A stretch of DNA of 54,512 nucleotides, taken from NCBI RefSeq assembly GCF_001618145.1, contig NZ_LQNF01000031.1, forward strand, positions 1-54,512, in the 5' to 3' direction. Position numbers and translations under genes: made by a program. This DNA is from Oceanobacillus damuensis (GTDB lineage Bacteria; Bacillota; Bacilli; Bacillales; Amphibacillaceae). Positions 16,932 through 24,750 of this stretch are shown here, piece by piece. Below the pieces are notes generated by a model. It saw nothing but the letters and a program-made list of their open reading frames with translations, was not told where the DNA came from and did no database searches. The first letter of the stretch is position 1, and each line of letters starts with the position of its first letter.

Positions 16932-18140
16932 ATGAAAAAATGGCGACAAATGATAACCGCATTCATAGGAATTCTCCTTCTCGTTACTATTATTCCAGTA
17001 TACGCAAGTGGGGAAGAAACAAAGACAGCAACCTTACATAAAGAGAGACAGACAAGTCTCGAACTGATTGAACCGCTAAACTATATGGAACGTTTTACAT
17101 ATGATTCCGGTTATGATTTTGAATATCCCGATGCTGTAAGAGGTATTTATGTTACAGGCAATTCGGCGGGATCCAGCCGATTTGAAACCCTTCTTGATTT
17201 CGTTGACAGCACGGACTTAAATACAATGGTAATCGATGTCAAAGAGGACCATGGAAATCTCACATTTAAGCCTGAAGAAGGTTCGCCGTATGAAGAGATT
17301 GCCATGAATTATATTTCCGACCCAAAGGGCATGATGGATACGCTTGAAGAGAAGCAAATCTATCCTATTGCTAGAGTGGTAGTGTTCAAGGATTCTGTTC
17401 TTGCCGAAAACCGACCCGATCTATCGTTTACCAAAAATGGTGAAGTTTGGGTAAACAATAAAGGGGAGGCCTTTGTGAACCCTTTCAAAAAGAAAGTTTG
17501 GGAATACAATGTGGAGATAGCCAAAATGGCTGCTGAAATGGGATTCCAGGAAATTCAGTTCGATTATGTGCGTTTTCCTGAAGGATTCGAGAATAAAGAT
17601 GAAGAACTTGACTATTCACTGGGTGACTACGCGGACCTGGATATGAACAATATTAAAAAGCGTGTCGAAGCAGTAACTAACTTTGTCGAATATGCCAGGG
17701 AGGAATTATCACCTTATGGTGTAGATGTATCGGTAGATATCTTTGGATATGCTGCAACGATTGAGGAAACTCCAGGTATTGGACAGAACTTTTCGAGGAT
17801 TGCAGATAATGTCGACGTTATTTCTTCTATGATTTATCCGAGTCATTGGACACCCTACTTCGGTATTGAAAAGCCGGATGAACAACCATACGAATTGATT
17901 ACGGAATATGCAAAGGTTGAAAATGAAGTGTTAGGAGCACTTGATATCCCGCCAGTATCCAGACCTTGGCTTCAGGACTTTGAAGCACCATGGCTGTATA
18001 GTGGGCCAACGAAACAATACGGTAAAGCTGAGGTAGAAGCGCAAATTAAGGCATTGTATGAAAATGGTATTGATGAGTTTTTACTTTGGAACGCAGGTAA
18101 CACCTATACCGAAGATGTGGATTATATGATTGGGAAGTAA
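16932..18140 (+). CDS. Secreted putative glycoside hydrolase (PF13200/DUF4015)
   Basis: This 402-aa exported protein has an N-terminal signal peptide (M-K-K-W-R, hydrophobic core at 9-23, V-Y-A then cleavage near residue 25). The rest matches the putative glycosyl hydrolase family PF13200, a TIM barrel related to GHL domains. Family segments seen are R-G-I-Y-V-T-G, V-I-D-V-K-E-D-H-G, P-I-A-R-V-V-V-F-K-D and Q-F-D-Y-V-R-F-P, with acidic residues on strand ends as expected for catalysis. No lipobox or cell-wall anchor is seen, so it is probably secreted or held at the wall by its charge. The substrate is undetermined; cell-wall or extracellular polysaccharide is likely. Monocistronic with its own terminator. 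Confidence 0.82.
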   Translation: MKKWRQMITAFIGILLLVTIIPVYASGEETKTATLHKERQTSLELIEPLNYMERFTYDSGYDFEYPDAVRGIYVTGNSAGSSRFETLLDFVDSTDLNTMVIDVKEDHGNLTFKPEEGSPYEEIAMNYISDPKGMMDTLEEKQIYPIARVVVFKDSVLAENRPDLSFTKNGEVWVNNKGEAFVNPFKKKVWEYNVEIAKMAAEMGFQEIQFDYVRFPEGFENKDEELDYSLGDYADLDMNNIKKRVEAVTNFVEYAREELSPYGVDVSVDIFGYAATIEETPGIGQNFSRIADNVDVISSMIYPSHWTPYFGIEKPDEQPYELITEYAKVENEVLGALDIPPVSRPWLQDFEAPWLYSGPTKQYGKAEVEAQIKALYENGIDEFLLWNAGNTYTEDVDYMIGK

Positions 18141-18142
18141 TG

Positions 18143-18172
18143 GAAACAGGCCTGGTTTTGGCCTGTTTTTTC
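18143..18172 (+). terminator. Terminator of the PF13200 gene
   Basis: AAACAGGCC pairs with GGCCTGTTT around a TGGTTTT loop, followed by a T-run. Confidence 0.88.
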
Positions 18173-18343
18173 CAATTTCACTCTGCGAAAGTTGGGTACA
18201 TAAAAATTGACTTTGAACCTAATTTTATAAGTAAACGAAGGTTTTGGAGATAGGCCAGGTATTCTTTTTGCATTGTAATGGATTTAACAAATGAATATTT
18301 TTTCGCTATACTATTAAAAATAATGGTAAAAAGGAGTAGGTCC

Positions 18344-18943
18344 ATGAATTGGTATGATAAATTAAATAAATATTTCCCGGTTGAGGAAATGAAATCTAGA
18401 AAGCATATGGAATTATTATTGGAAGAAAAAGGCGATGTCTATTCTAAAGATGAGAGCTCCAAGCACGTTTTAATGTATGCGGAGTTTGATACATTTATCT
18501 TTATTGATTACCTCTGGGTTTCCTCGGAAACAAGAGGACAAGGGATCGGTCATAAATTAATTGAAAAATTAAAGACAAAAAGGAAACCAATTATTTTGGA
18601 AGTGGAACCTGTCGATTACGAAGATACAGACTCAGAAAAAAGACTCCGTTTTTACCACAGAGAAGGTTTTACACATGCAAAATCCATTGGATATAATCGG
18701 CGATCCTTGGCAACGAATGAAGAAACGCCAATGGAAATACTGTATTGGTCACCAAATAATGAATCAGAAGAGGTTATTTTTGAACAGATGAAAAAGATGT
18801 ACATGGACATTCATACGTATAAGGATAAAGAAATATATGGGAAAGCATATCAATCTGCCGAAGAAGTGTTGAGCTATAATAAGCAACGTGATTCTGCCAA
18901 TATTCTGGAAGGGCTGAAAAAGCCAAATCCGGAAAAGGCGTAA
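18344..18943 (+). CDS. yjbC: GNAT acetyltransferase YjbC
   Basis: This 199-aa protein closely matches B. subtilis YjbC throughout (M-N-W-Y-[ED]-K-L start, R-G-Q-G-[IL]-G-H-[KQ]-L-I-E-K-L acetyl-CoA loop, then E-V-E-P-V-D-Y-E-D-T-D). The GNAT core lies at ~40-150. The start is ATG 18344 behind AAGGAG; an in-frame upstream ATG at 18278 has no SD. In B. subtilis yjbC is cotranscribed with spx as a stress operon. Here a terminator and a convergent glnK-amt pair lie between yjbC and spx, so the operon has been split. The acetyl acceptor is unknown. Confidence 0.9.
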   Translation: MNWYDKLNKYFPVEEMKSRKHMELLLEEKGDVYSKDESSKHVLMYAEFDTFIFIDYLWVSSETRGQGIGHKLIEKLKTKRKPIILEVEPVDYEDTDSEKRLRFYHREGFTHAKSIGYNRRSLATNEETPMEILYWSPNNESEEVIFEQMKKMYMDIHTYKDKEIYGKAYQSAEEVLSYNKQRDSANILEGLKKPNPEKA

Positions 18944-19043
18944 CGGCTAGCACGAAATTTTCAATAGAAAAGTTTTACATCATGGACATGCTGATCATTG
19001 AGAAATAAAGCTGAAGCGCGTATGACAGCTTCAACATACAAAA

Positions 19044-19079
19044 GAGAGACTGCCATTATAAAGGCAGTCTCCCTTTTTT
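19044..19079. terminator. Bidirectional terminator between yjbC and amt
   Basis: GAGACTGCC pairs with GGCAGTCTC, with Ts on the plus side (CCTTTTTT) and TCTCTTTT on the minus side. It can end both converging transcripts. Confidence 0.85.
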
Positions 19080-19101
19080 ACATTTAAGAATTTCCAATTA
19101 G

Positions 19102-20478
19102 TTAAGAACTCTGCTTTGATACTTCTCCAATAGGAATATTCTTATTCAAACGTTCCGCTAAGTCCAAGCTTCTGGGTCTCGTTTCTGTCTCACCGTTTAA
19201 TAAGCTATCTTTAAAATTATAAGCGTTTGAACCATGTTCGATAAAGTCGAGTCCAGCAACTTCTTCTTCCACGGAAACGCGAAAAGGAGAAATTTTATTA
19301 AGTACATAGGTGAACCCTCCAGTTGTCAGTCCAACCCATGCAATAACTGCAATTACTCCTGCAGCTTGGATACCAAGCTGTGAAAAATCGTTCCCGTAGA
19401 ATATTCCGGTTGAGGTGGAGAATAATCCGATTGCCAATGTTCCCCAAATACCGCAGATTCCATGTACTGCGATTGCTCCAACTGGATCATCCACACGCAG
19501 TTTTGTATCTAAGAAACGAATCCCTTCGACTAGCAGGATTCCGGAAATCAGACCGACAATGATGGATCCCCCAAGAGTGATTTCTGCAGCACCTGCTGTG
19601 ATTCCGACTAGGCCTCCTAAAATACCATTCATCGAAAGAGAAACATCCATCTTTTTGAATCGCAGCTTCGTATAAAGGGAAGAAGAGCATAATGCTGCTG
19701 AAGTAGACAGTAATGTCGTGCCAATAACCATTGGAACTAATGAAGGATCAGCCGCTAATGTACTACCGCCATTAAAACCGAACCAGCCCAGCCAAAGAAT
19801 GAAAACACCGAGTGCGCCTAGTGGCATGTTATGTCCCTGAATAACATTCACTTTTTTTCCTTTATACTTTCCCGAGCGCGGCCCCAGAATAAGAACAACC
19901 ATTAAAGCTGCGACTGCACCTGTTAAATGTACAACTGTTGATCCGGCGAAATCATTAAAACCTAAAGCGGTAAGCCAGCCGTCCCCTTGCCAAATCCAAT
20001 GACCGACAACCGGATAAATGATTGCGGTTATAGCTATGACAATTAATACGTAGCTACCAAGTCTGATTCGTTCAGCAACAGCACCAGACATAATGGTTGC
20101 GCTTGTGGCCGCGAACATCGCTTGGAAAACAAAGAATCCAATGTCCGACACGTCACTAAGCATAAACCCATCGATTCCAATGAATGCTCCCACAGAAGTA
20201 CCAAACATGATCCCGTATCCAATAATGAAAAATAAAATTGCAGCAATACTGATGGTCAAAAAGTTTTTCATTAGGATGTTTAACGTATTTTTAGAACGTG
20301 TAAAACCTGATTCAACCATTGCAAATCCAGCATGCATAAAAAATACTAGAATGGAACCAAGCATAACCCATACAAGATTAACGGATAATTCTAGTGATTG
20401 AACTGTAGGTGCTGCCGCATAAACTGGTGTTGTGATAAAGAACAGCAGTGTAAATAACAGTAAAGTTCTCTTCAACAT
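19102..20478 (-). CDS. amt: Ammonium transporter Amt (NrgA/AmtB family)
   Basis: From ATG 20478 (SD GGGAGG) the protein is 458 aa. It has an N-terminal signal-like segment ending in V-Y-A-A-A and about eleven transmembrane helices, the Amt/Mep/Rh topology. Pore histidines of the twin-His pair are apparent in V-V-G-H-W-I-W-Q-G and A-V-H-G-I-C-G-I-W-G; F-A-M-V-E-S-G-F is also characteristic. It takes up ammonium at low external levels. It is the second gene of a glnK-amt operon, the reverse of the B. subtilis nrgA-nrgB order. The C-terminal cytosolic tail would contact GlnK. Expected control is by GlnR/TnrA through the box upstream of glnK. Confidence 0.95.
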   Translation of the reverse strand: MLKRTLLLFTLLFFITTPVYAAAPTVQSLELSVNLVWVMLGSILVFFMHAGFAMVESGFTRSKNTLNILMKNFLTISIAAILFFIIGYGIMFGTSVGAFIGIDGFMLSDVSDIGFFVFQAMFAATSATIMSGAVAERIRLGSYVLIVIAITAIIYPVVGHWIWQGDGWLTALGFNDFAGSTVVHLTGAVAALMVVLILGPRSGKYKGKKVNVIQGHNMPLGALGVFILWLGWFGFNGGSTLAADPSLVPMVIGTTLLSTSAALCSSSLYTKLRFKKMDVSLSMNGILGGLVGITAGAAEITLGGSIIVGLISGILLVEGIRFLDTKLRVDDPVGAIAVHGICGIWGTLAIGLFSTSTGIFYGNDFSQLGIQAAGVIAVIAWVGLTTGGFTYVLNKISPFRVSVEEEVAGLDFIEHGSNAYNFKDSLLNGETETRPRSLDLAERLNKNIPIGEVSKQSS

Positions 20479-20623
20479 ATAATTTCCTCCCAAGATTTAA
20501 TAAATTTAGTCAAGAAGCATCCATCCCTAAAGTTTAATGTCGCTTCTAAACGGATGCCTGTAGAAGACAACACTCTGTCGTACGAGAATGATAAGCTTCC
20601 ACGTTAAACAGGTTAGAGGTCGG

Positions 20624-20965
20624 TCACATGACTGCTTGAACGCCTCGTTCACCTGTACGAATTCGGATTGTTTCTTCAATAGGAGAGAGGAATATTTTTC
20701 CATCGCCGATATTCCCTGTATGGCAGCTTTTGAGAATAATTTCAATAACCTCTTCCAATTGACTGTCTTCAACGACCATTTCAACCTTGAGTTTTGATAG
20801 TAATTGGATTTGAAATTCAGTGGATCTGTAAACACCTGTTTGCCCCCGTTGCTTGCCGGTTCCTGCTACCTCAGTCACTGTGAGACCGTTGATCCCAATT
20901 TGAGAAAGATTATGTCGAAGTGTTTGAAACGTTTCCGGTCTAATAATGGACTCCATTTTTTTCAC
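20624..20965 (-). CDS. glnK: P-II nitrogen regulatory protein GlnK (NrgB)
   Basis: This 113-aa P-II protein trimerises, senses ATP/ADP and 2-oxoglutarate, and gates the ammonium channel through its T-loop. The T-loop region reads G-Q-T-G-V-Y-R-S-T-E-F: Tyr46 is present, but the residue matching E. coli Tyr51, the uridylylation site, is Phe51. This suits a Gram-positive without GlnD-type modification. The B-loop T-G-[NS]-I-G-D-G-K-I-F and C-loop R-T-G-E-R-G are intact. The start is GTG at 20965 behind GGAGG, 10 nt away. amt follows after ~145 nt on the same strand. Confidence 0.95.
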   Translation of the reverse strand: MKKMESIIRPETFQTLRHNLSQIGINGLTVTEVAGTGKQRGQTGVYRSTEFQIQLLSKLKVEMVVEDSQLEEVIEIILKSCHTGNIGDGKIFLSPIEETIRIRTGERGVQAVM

Positions 20966-20992
20966 TGTTCTTCATCCTCCCATTTTATTTGA

Positions 20993-21009
20993 TGTTAGAT
21001 TATCTAACA
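20993..21009 (-). promoter_or_regulatory. GlnR/TnrA box upstream of glnK
   Basis: TGTTA-GATTATC-TAACA is a perfect match to the GlnR/TnrA consensus TGTNA-N7-TNACA. It lies 28-44 nt upstream of the glnK start codon. Further TAACATA/TATGTTA inverted-repeat elements lie next to it (to ~21025). It is downstream of the best promoter at 21028-21056, a position better suited to repression than to TnrA activation. Confidence 0.85.
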
Positions 21010-21027
21010 TATTAAGTTATGTTAGTT

Positions 21028-21056
21028 ATCATAATAGTAATATTAAAACATTGCAA
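21028..21056 (-). promoter_or_regulatory. Predicted sigma-A promoter of glnK-amt
   Basis: On the minus strand TTGCAA (21056-21051), 17 bp spacer, TATGAT (21033-21028). The start point would fall near 21021, just ahead of the GlnR/TnrA box. Confidence 0.65.
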
Positions 21057-21349
21057 GCATTTTTTAAAATTTTTCGGAACTTTTAGAATTATGGTTTTAG
21101 AAGTTAACGGGAATTTTTTTCAATTAGAGTGTTTAATTGAAATTGAAGTGGGGTATGTTATTTAATAAATGTCGAGTAGAGTAAAAAAACATTATTAATT
21201 ACCTGATATTCTAGAATACCCCCTACCTTTTAGTTGACGATTGTAGTATAATCATACATATGGGTAATTTAAACTTATTTTAATTTAATAAGTTAAATAA
21301 TGTTCTCTATATTCAACATAAACACTTAAAAATGAGGAGTGAAGTTACA

Positions 21350-21745
21350 ATGGTAACACTTTATACCTCACCAAGTTGTACTTCTTGCAGAAAAGCAAAA
21401 GCATGGCTGGAAGAGCATGACATACCGTTTACAGAACGCAATATTTTTTCTGAGCCGTTGACACTTGATGAAATTAAGGAAATTTTACGTATGACGGAAG
21501 ATGGAACAGACGAGATCATTTCTACACGTTCAAAGGTTTTCCAGAAGCTGGATGTAAATATCGATCAATTACCGATGAAAAATTTATTCAGCTTGATTCA
21601 GCAGAATCCTGGCTTGTTGCGACGACCAATCATTTTGGACGAAAAGCGTCTGCAAGTAGGATATAACGAAGATGAGATTCGCAGATTTTTACCTAGAACT
21701 GTACGTACATTTCAGTTGCGTGAAGCTCAGAGAATGGTTAACTAG
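21350..21745 (+). CDS. spx: Global thiol-stress regulator Spx
   Basis: Spx binds the RNA polymerase alpha C-terminal domain to activate thiol-stress genes and block activator-dependent ones. From ATG 21350 (SD GAGGAG) it is 131 aa, the canonical length. The redox switch C-T-S-C is Cys10-Cys13, with the alpha-CTD contact residues Arg47 and Gly52 in place and T-R-S around Arg60. A TATAAT element lies at 21247-21252 and a TTGACG at 21234, so more than one promoter is possible, as at the multi-promoter B. subtilis spx. Its ClpXP adaptor SpxH is in the same window at 27364. Confidence 0.98.
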   Translation: MVTLYTSPSCTSCRKAKAWLEEHDIPFTERNIFSEPLTLDEIKEILRMTEDGTDEIISTRSKVFQKLDVNIDQLPMKNLFSLIQQNPGLLRRPIILDEKRLQVGYNEDEIRRFLPRTVRTFQLREAQRMVN

Positions 21746-21780
21746 ATCTTTTTTTGAAACGGATATATTATTAACATAAT

Positions 21781-21816
21781 AAAGACGCAGGTCCCTAATA
21801 GGAGCTGCGTCTTTTA
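21781..21816 (+). terminator. Terminator of spx
   Basis: AAAGACGCAG pairs with CTGCGTCTTT, followed by a short T-run. Confidence 0.88.
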
Positions 21817-22220
21817 CATTGTACTTCGGTGAGCGAATATGTCTGAGGTGGTAAAATATAGCTGCCTGCTTTCTGCAAATTTTATGGTGACAAATCTGTA
21901 AAAATAGTTTAAAATATCATACTAACCATCCCTATATATTACTTGGGAAATCAGGCACTTATTTTAATTGTAGTATTTATAGGCATATTAATTTCCAAGA
22001 TGCAGTACACTATCATACAATAGTGGTAAGCATATGATTAGAGATGGTTAGAGTTACAGGTTAACGGGTAATGAAAAAGTATACAGAGAGACGTTTTTAA
22101 TTATAAATAATGGTGAAGTTGTCTCTTCCATCTAAACTGTTTTTCCTTAAAAACTTACTTCAAGAGGTGCTTTGGAAGGACGAAACAGCTAGTATTTTTA
22201 ATTTGAAGGGAGAGAGTGAG
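21817..22220. other. Spx-mecA intergenic region
   Basis: About 400 bp with no gene that I can support. AT-rich stretches suit a mecA promoter, and a GTTTTT/AAAAAC hairpin lies near 22139-22156. B. subtilis has yjbE in this interval; no trace of it is visible here. Confidence 0.5.
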
Positions 22221-22904
22221 ATGGAAATAGAAAGAATTAATGAAAATACGATAAAATTTTATATTTCTTATATCGACATTGAAGATCTTGGTTTCGAACG
22301 CGAGGAAATCTGGTATAACCGTGAGCGCAGTGAACAGCTTTTCTGGCAAATGATGGATGAAGTTAATTATAAAGAAGATTTTAATCCGGAGGGGCCTTTA
22401 TGGATTCAGGTTCAGGCAATGGAGAAAGGTCTTGAAATAGTAGTTACGAAAGCAAAGGTGTCCAAAAACGGTGAGAATCTGGAACTGGATACCGAAGAAG
22501 GAAGTAATCTTGAACTTCCGGTTGATGAGAAAATTGAAAGTTTACTCGATGATAAATTCGGCAAAAATGTTTCTTCAGAGGAAGAAACGGACGATTTGAT
22601 TGATGAGAACTTATGGTTAATTGTAGAATTTGATGACTTTGAAGACTTGATTCAGCTCAGTCATTATTTCCACGAATTATCCGATTTCGGGGAAGAAACG
22701 CTTTACCATTATAATGATACGTACTATTTGTACATGGAATTTTCTCACGATGTGCTTGATGATAACAAGCAGGAAGATGTAATCAGCCAAGTGCTCGAAT
22801 TTGCCAATGATTCGGATGTATCGGTACATCTGTTGGAAGAGTACGGCAAGAAAATATTTGAAACAGATACATTTTCACAAGTGAGATCGTATTTTCCCGG
22901 TTAA
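22221..22904 (+). CDS. mecA: Adaptor protein MecA
   Basis: MecA is the ClpC adaptor that targets ComK (and ComS-regulated substrates) for ClpCP proteolysis and assembles the ClpC hexamer. From ATG 22221 (SD AAGGGAGA) it is 227 aa, close to the usual ~218-240. It starts with the signature M-E-I-E-R-I-N-E-N-T-I-K-F-Y-I. The N-terminal substrate-binding domain (~1-85) and C-terminal ClpC-binding domain (~110-227) are separated by an acidic linker. Order spx-mecA-coiA-pepF matches B. subtilis. An upstream in-frame ATG at 22110 lacks family similarity and SD. Confidence 0.97.
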   Translation: MEIERINENTIKFYISYIDIEDLGFEREEIWYNRERSEQLFWQMMDEVNYKEDFNPEGPLWIQVQAMEKGLEIVVTKAKVSKNGENLELDTEEGSNLELPVDEKIESLLDDKFGKNVSSEEETDDLIDENLWLIVEFDDFEDLIQLSHYFHELSDFGEETLYHYNDTYYLYMEFSHDVLDDNKQEDVISQVLEFANDSDVSVHLLEEYGKKIFETDTFSQVRSYFPG

Positions 22905-22907
22905 AGG

Positions 22908-22944
22908 ATAGACATTCTATAATAGGAATGTCTATTTTTTTTTT
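22908..22944 (+). terminator. Terminator of mecA
   Basis: ATAGACATTC pairs with GAATGTCTAT around an 8-nt loop, followed by a long T-run. Confidence 0.9.
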
Positions 22945-22951
22945 GAGGATA

Positions 22952-23260
22952 GGAAAGTATAAAATTTTGGCAGCAATTAATTCTTACACATAAACGGCCA
23001 CGTCCAGCTCCAGCGCCCAGGAATTACCGAGACTTCCTTCGCCTCCGTACGATAAAGAAGGCTTGCCGACTGGCTTTGCCAGAGGCTTAGTCGCACTTAT
23101 ACCCTTGTGGTGAAAGTCAACATCGACTCTCTCCGTTCGTCGTGTTTCCTTTATCTCCTACGTAGGAATGTTCGACAAGTCGAACCACCCCACAGTGCGG
23201 GGCGCAGTCCGTACGTCCCTAAACGGGCGCTTGCGCTTTAGTTCGGCCAACATGCATATG
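22952..23260 (+). repeat. Dispersed intergenic repeat A, full-length copy
   Basis: A 300-bp, relatively GC-rich non-coding block sits in an AT-rich genome. Its left end (GGCAGCAATTAATTCTTACACAT...CACGTCCAGCT) recurs at 23317, 37119 and, degenerate, at 9798. AGCGCCC near 23012 and GGGCGCT near 23225 are inverted, so the block can fold back. An internal CCCC/GGGG hairpin lies near 23192. No transposase is encoded, so it resembles a non-autonomous or structured-RNA-like intergenic element seen in Bacillaceae. Confidence 0.65.
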
Positions 23261-23316
23261 GTCAACTAAGAATGTTACCGAAAGGCTTGGTGACACTCAA
23301 ATTTCTAATAAAATAA

Positions 23317-23357
23317 GCAGCTATTTAACTCTTTCACATAAACAGCCACGTCCAATC
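23317..23357 (+). repeat. Dispersed intergenic repeat A, partial copy
   Basis: GCAGCTATTTAACTC, then TTCACATAAACAGCC and ACGTCCA, corresponds to the left end of the 22952 element. The right part is missing. It lies directly upstream of coiA. Confidence 0.6.
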
Positions 23358-23449
23358 CATCTTGTCGGGGGTGATCAAGGCACTTGCACTTTTCTTAGCA
23401 GGATTTTATCTCCTTTTGTCGAATTATAGAAAACGGAGGTGTTTTATAT

Positions 23450-24643
23450 ATGCTGCAGGCAAAAAATAAAAATGGAAGAGTCATAACGCTTGCCTCAATG
23501 AAACGAGATGTTATTGAAAAACTCAGGAAGGAAGGTGAAAAATATTACTGTCCGGTCTGTGAACAGCCCGTCATAATGAAAGCAGGGTGGAAAATAACAG
23601 CTCATTTTGCCCATCAAACTGAATCAAATTGTCCTTCCCGGGAAGGGGGAGAAGGAATATACCATGAACAGGGCAAGCTTTTGCTATATCACTGGCTTAA
23701 AAAATATAAGATGGATGTCACATTAGAAGCTTATTTACCGGAAATCCAGCAGCGTCCGGATATCCTGATATCGTTGCACAACAAAAAAATTGCAATTGAA
23801 TATCAATGTGCCCGTATATCGGCTGAGGAAGTAAGAAAGCGAAATGCAGGCTATAAAACAGCAGGTATATTCCCTATCTGGATCCTCGGCGCCAATCACT
23901 TTAAACGATACAGCGCAAATACTTTCAGGCTCGATCAGTTTACGCACCAGTTCATCCATCAACACACCCCGGAAACTCCTTTCGTCCTATACTACTTTGA
24001 TCCTCACACCTCAGATGTTGCAATTGTCCACGATATCTTTATCACCAAAACATTCACTGCCATAGGGAAAATCGATATTACAAAAATTTATGAATTAAAG
24101 TTTACGGACCTGTTCCAATTGGATTATTTTTCCCAAAAGGATCTGTTCAATCTGTGGGTAAAAGAGAAACGACAATTCAGGTTAAGGCCAGCCAAAAAAA
24201 TATACGGCAATGAGCTCACCTGGCGAAAATGGCTCTACTATAAAGGCTTTCATCCGGAGAATCTTCCTTCCCTCATTCATCTGCCGATAAAAACCCAGCA
24301 TAGAATGAAAACCCCAATATGGAACTGGCAGAGCAAAGTCATTCTGGAAATCATTCAACCTGTCTCAGTGGGAGAAATCTTCCATATAGACTCGTGTAAA
24401 CATAACTTCAGAAATCAAATTCTGGATGCTTCGCTATTTCCCCTTATATCTGTTACCGAACACCCGATCAGACAATATCTCCATTTATTGGAGCAACTGA
24501 ATTATATACGTAAAGTTTCTTCAACCACCTACAAAAAAATAGAGCAAGTTAAAGCATACAAAAATGTTGAGGATGCAATGCAAGGAGATAATTTGCTGCT
24601 TGCGCAATTAATTTTCCAGAACTCGGACAAAATACGAGCATGA
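23450..24643 (+). CDS. coiA: Competence protein CoiA (nuclease-like)
   Basis: CoiA is a competence-induced factor that helps process incoming single-stranded DNA during transformation. The 397-aa length is typical. Residues 34-56 carry the zinc-ribbon-like C-P-V-C and H-F-A-H. R-P-D (102-104) and E-Y-Q-C (117-120) fit the PD-(D/E)xK-like nuclease core of the family. The SD is ACGGAGGTG before ATG 23450. It lies between mecA and pepF as in B. subtilis (yjbF). I did not find a clear ComK box (AAAA-N5-TTTT pairs), so competence control is presumed from the family. Confidence 0.93.
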   Translation: MLQAKNKNGRVITLASMKRDVIEKLRKEGEKYYCPVCEQPVIMKAGWKITAHFAHQTESNCPSREGGEGIYHEQGKLLLYHWLKKYKMDVTLEAYLPEIQQRPDILISLHNKKIAIEYQCARISAEEVRKRNAGYKTAGIFPIWILGANHFKRYSANTFRLDQFTHQFIHQHTPETPFVLYYFDPHTSDVAIVHDIFITKTFTAIGKIDITKIYELKFTDLFQLDYFSQKDLFNLWVKEKRQFRLRPAKKIYGNELTWRKWLYYKGFHPENLPSLIHLPIKTQHRMKTPIWNWQSKVILEIIQPVSVGEIFHIDSCKHNFRNQILDASLFPLISVTEHPIRQYLHLLEQLNYIRKVSSTTYKKIEQVKAYKNVEDAMQGDNLLLAQLIFQNSDKIRA

Positions 24644-24750
24644 ATGCTTGTTATTTCGTTATACTTGATACTGAAGTGATTCTTATAAAAAGGTATTTCT
24701 TAGAAAATCTAGAAATAATAGTATATAGACAGCAAAAGGAGGAATTTAAC

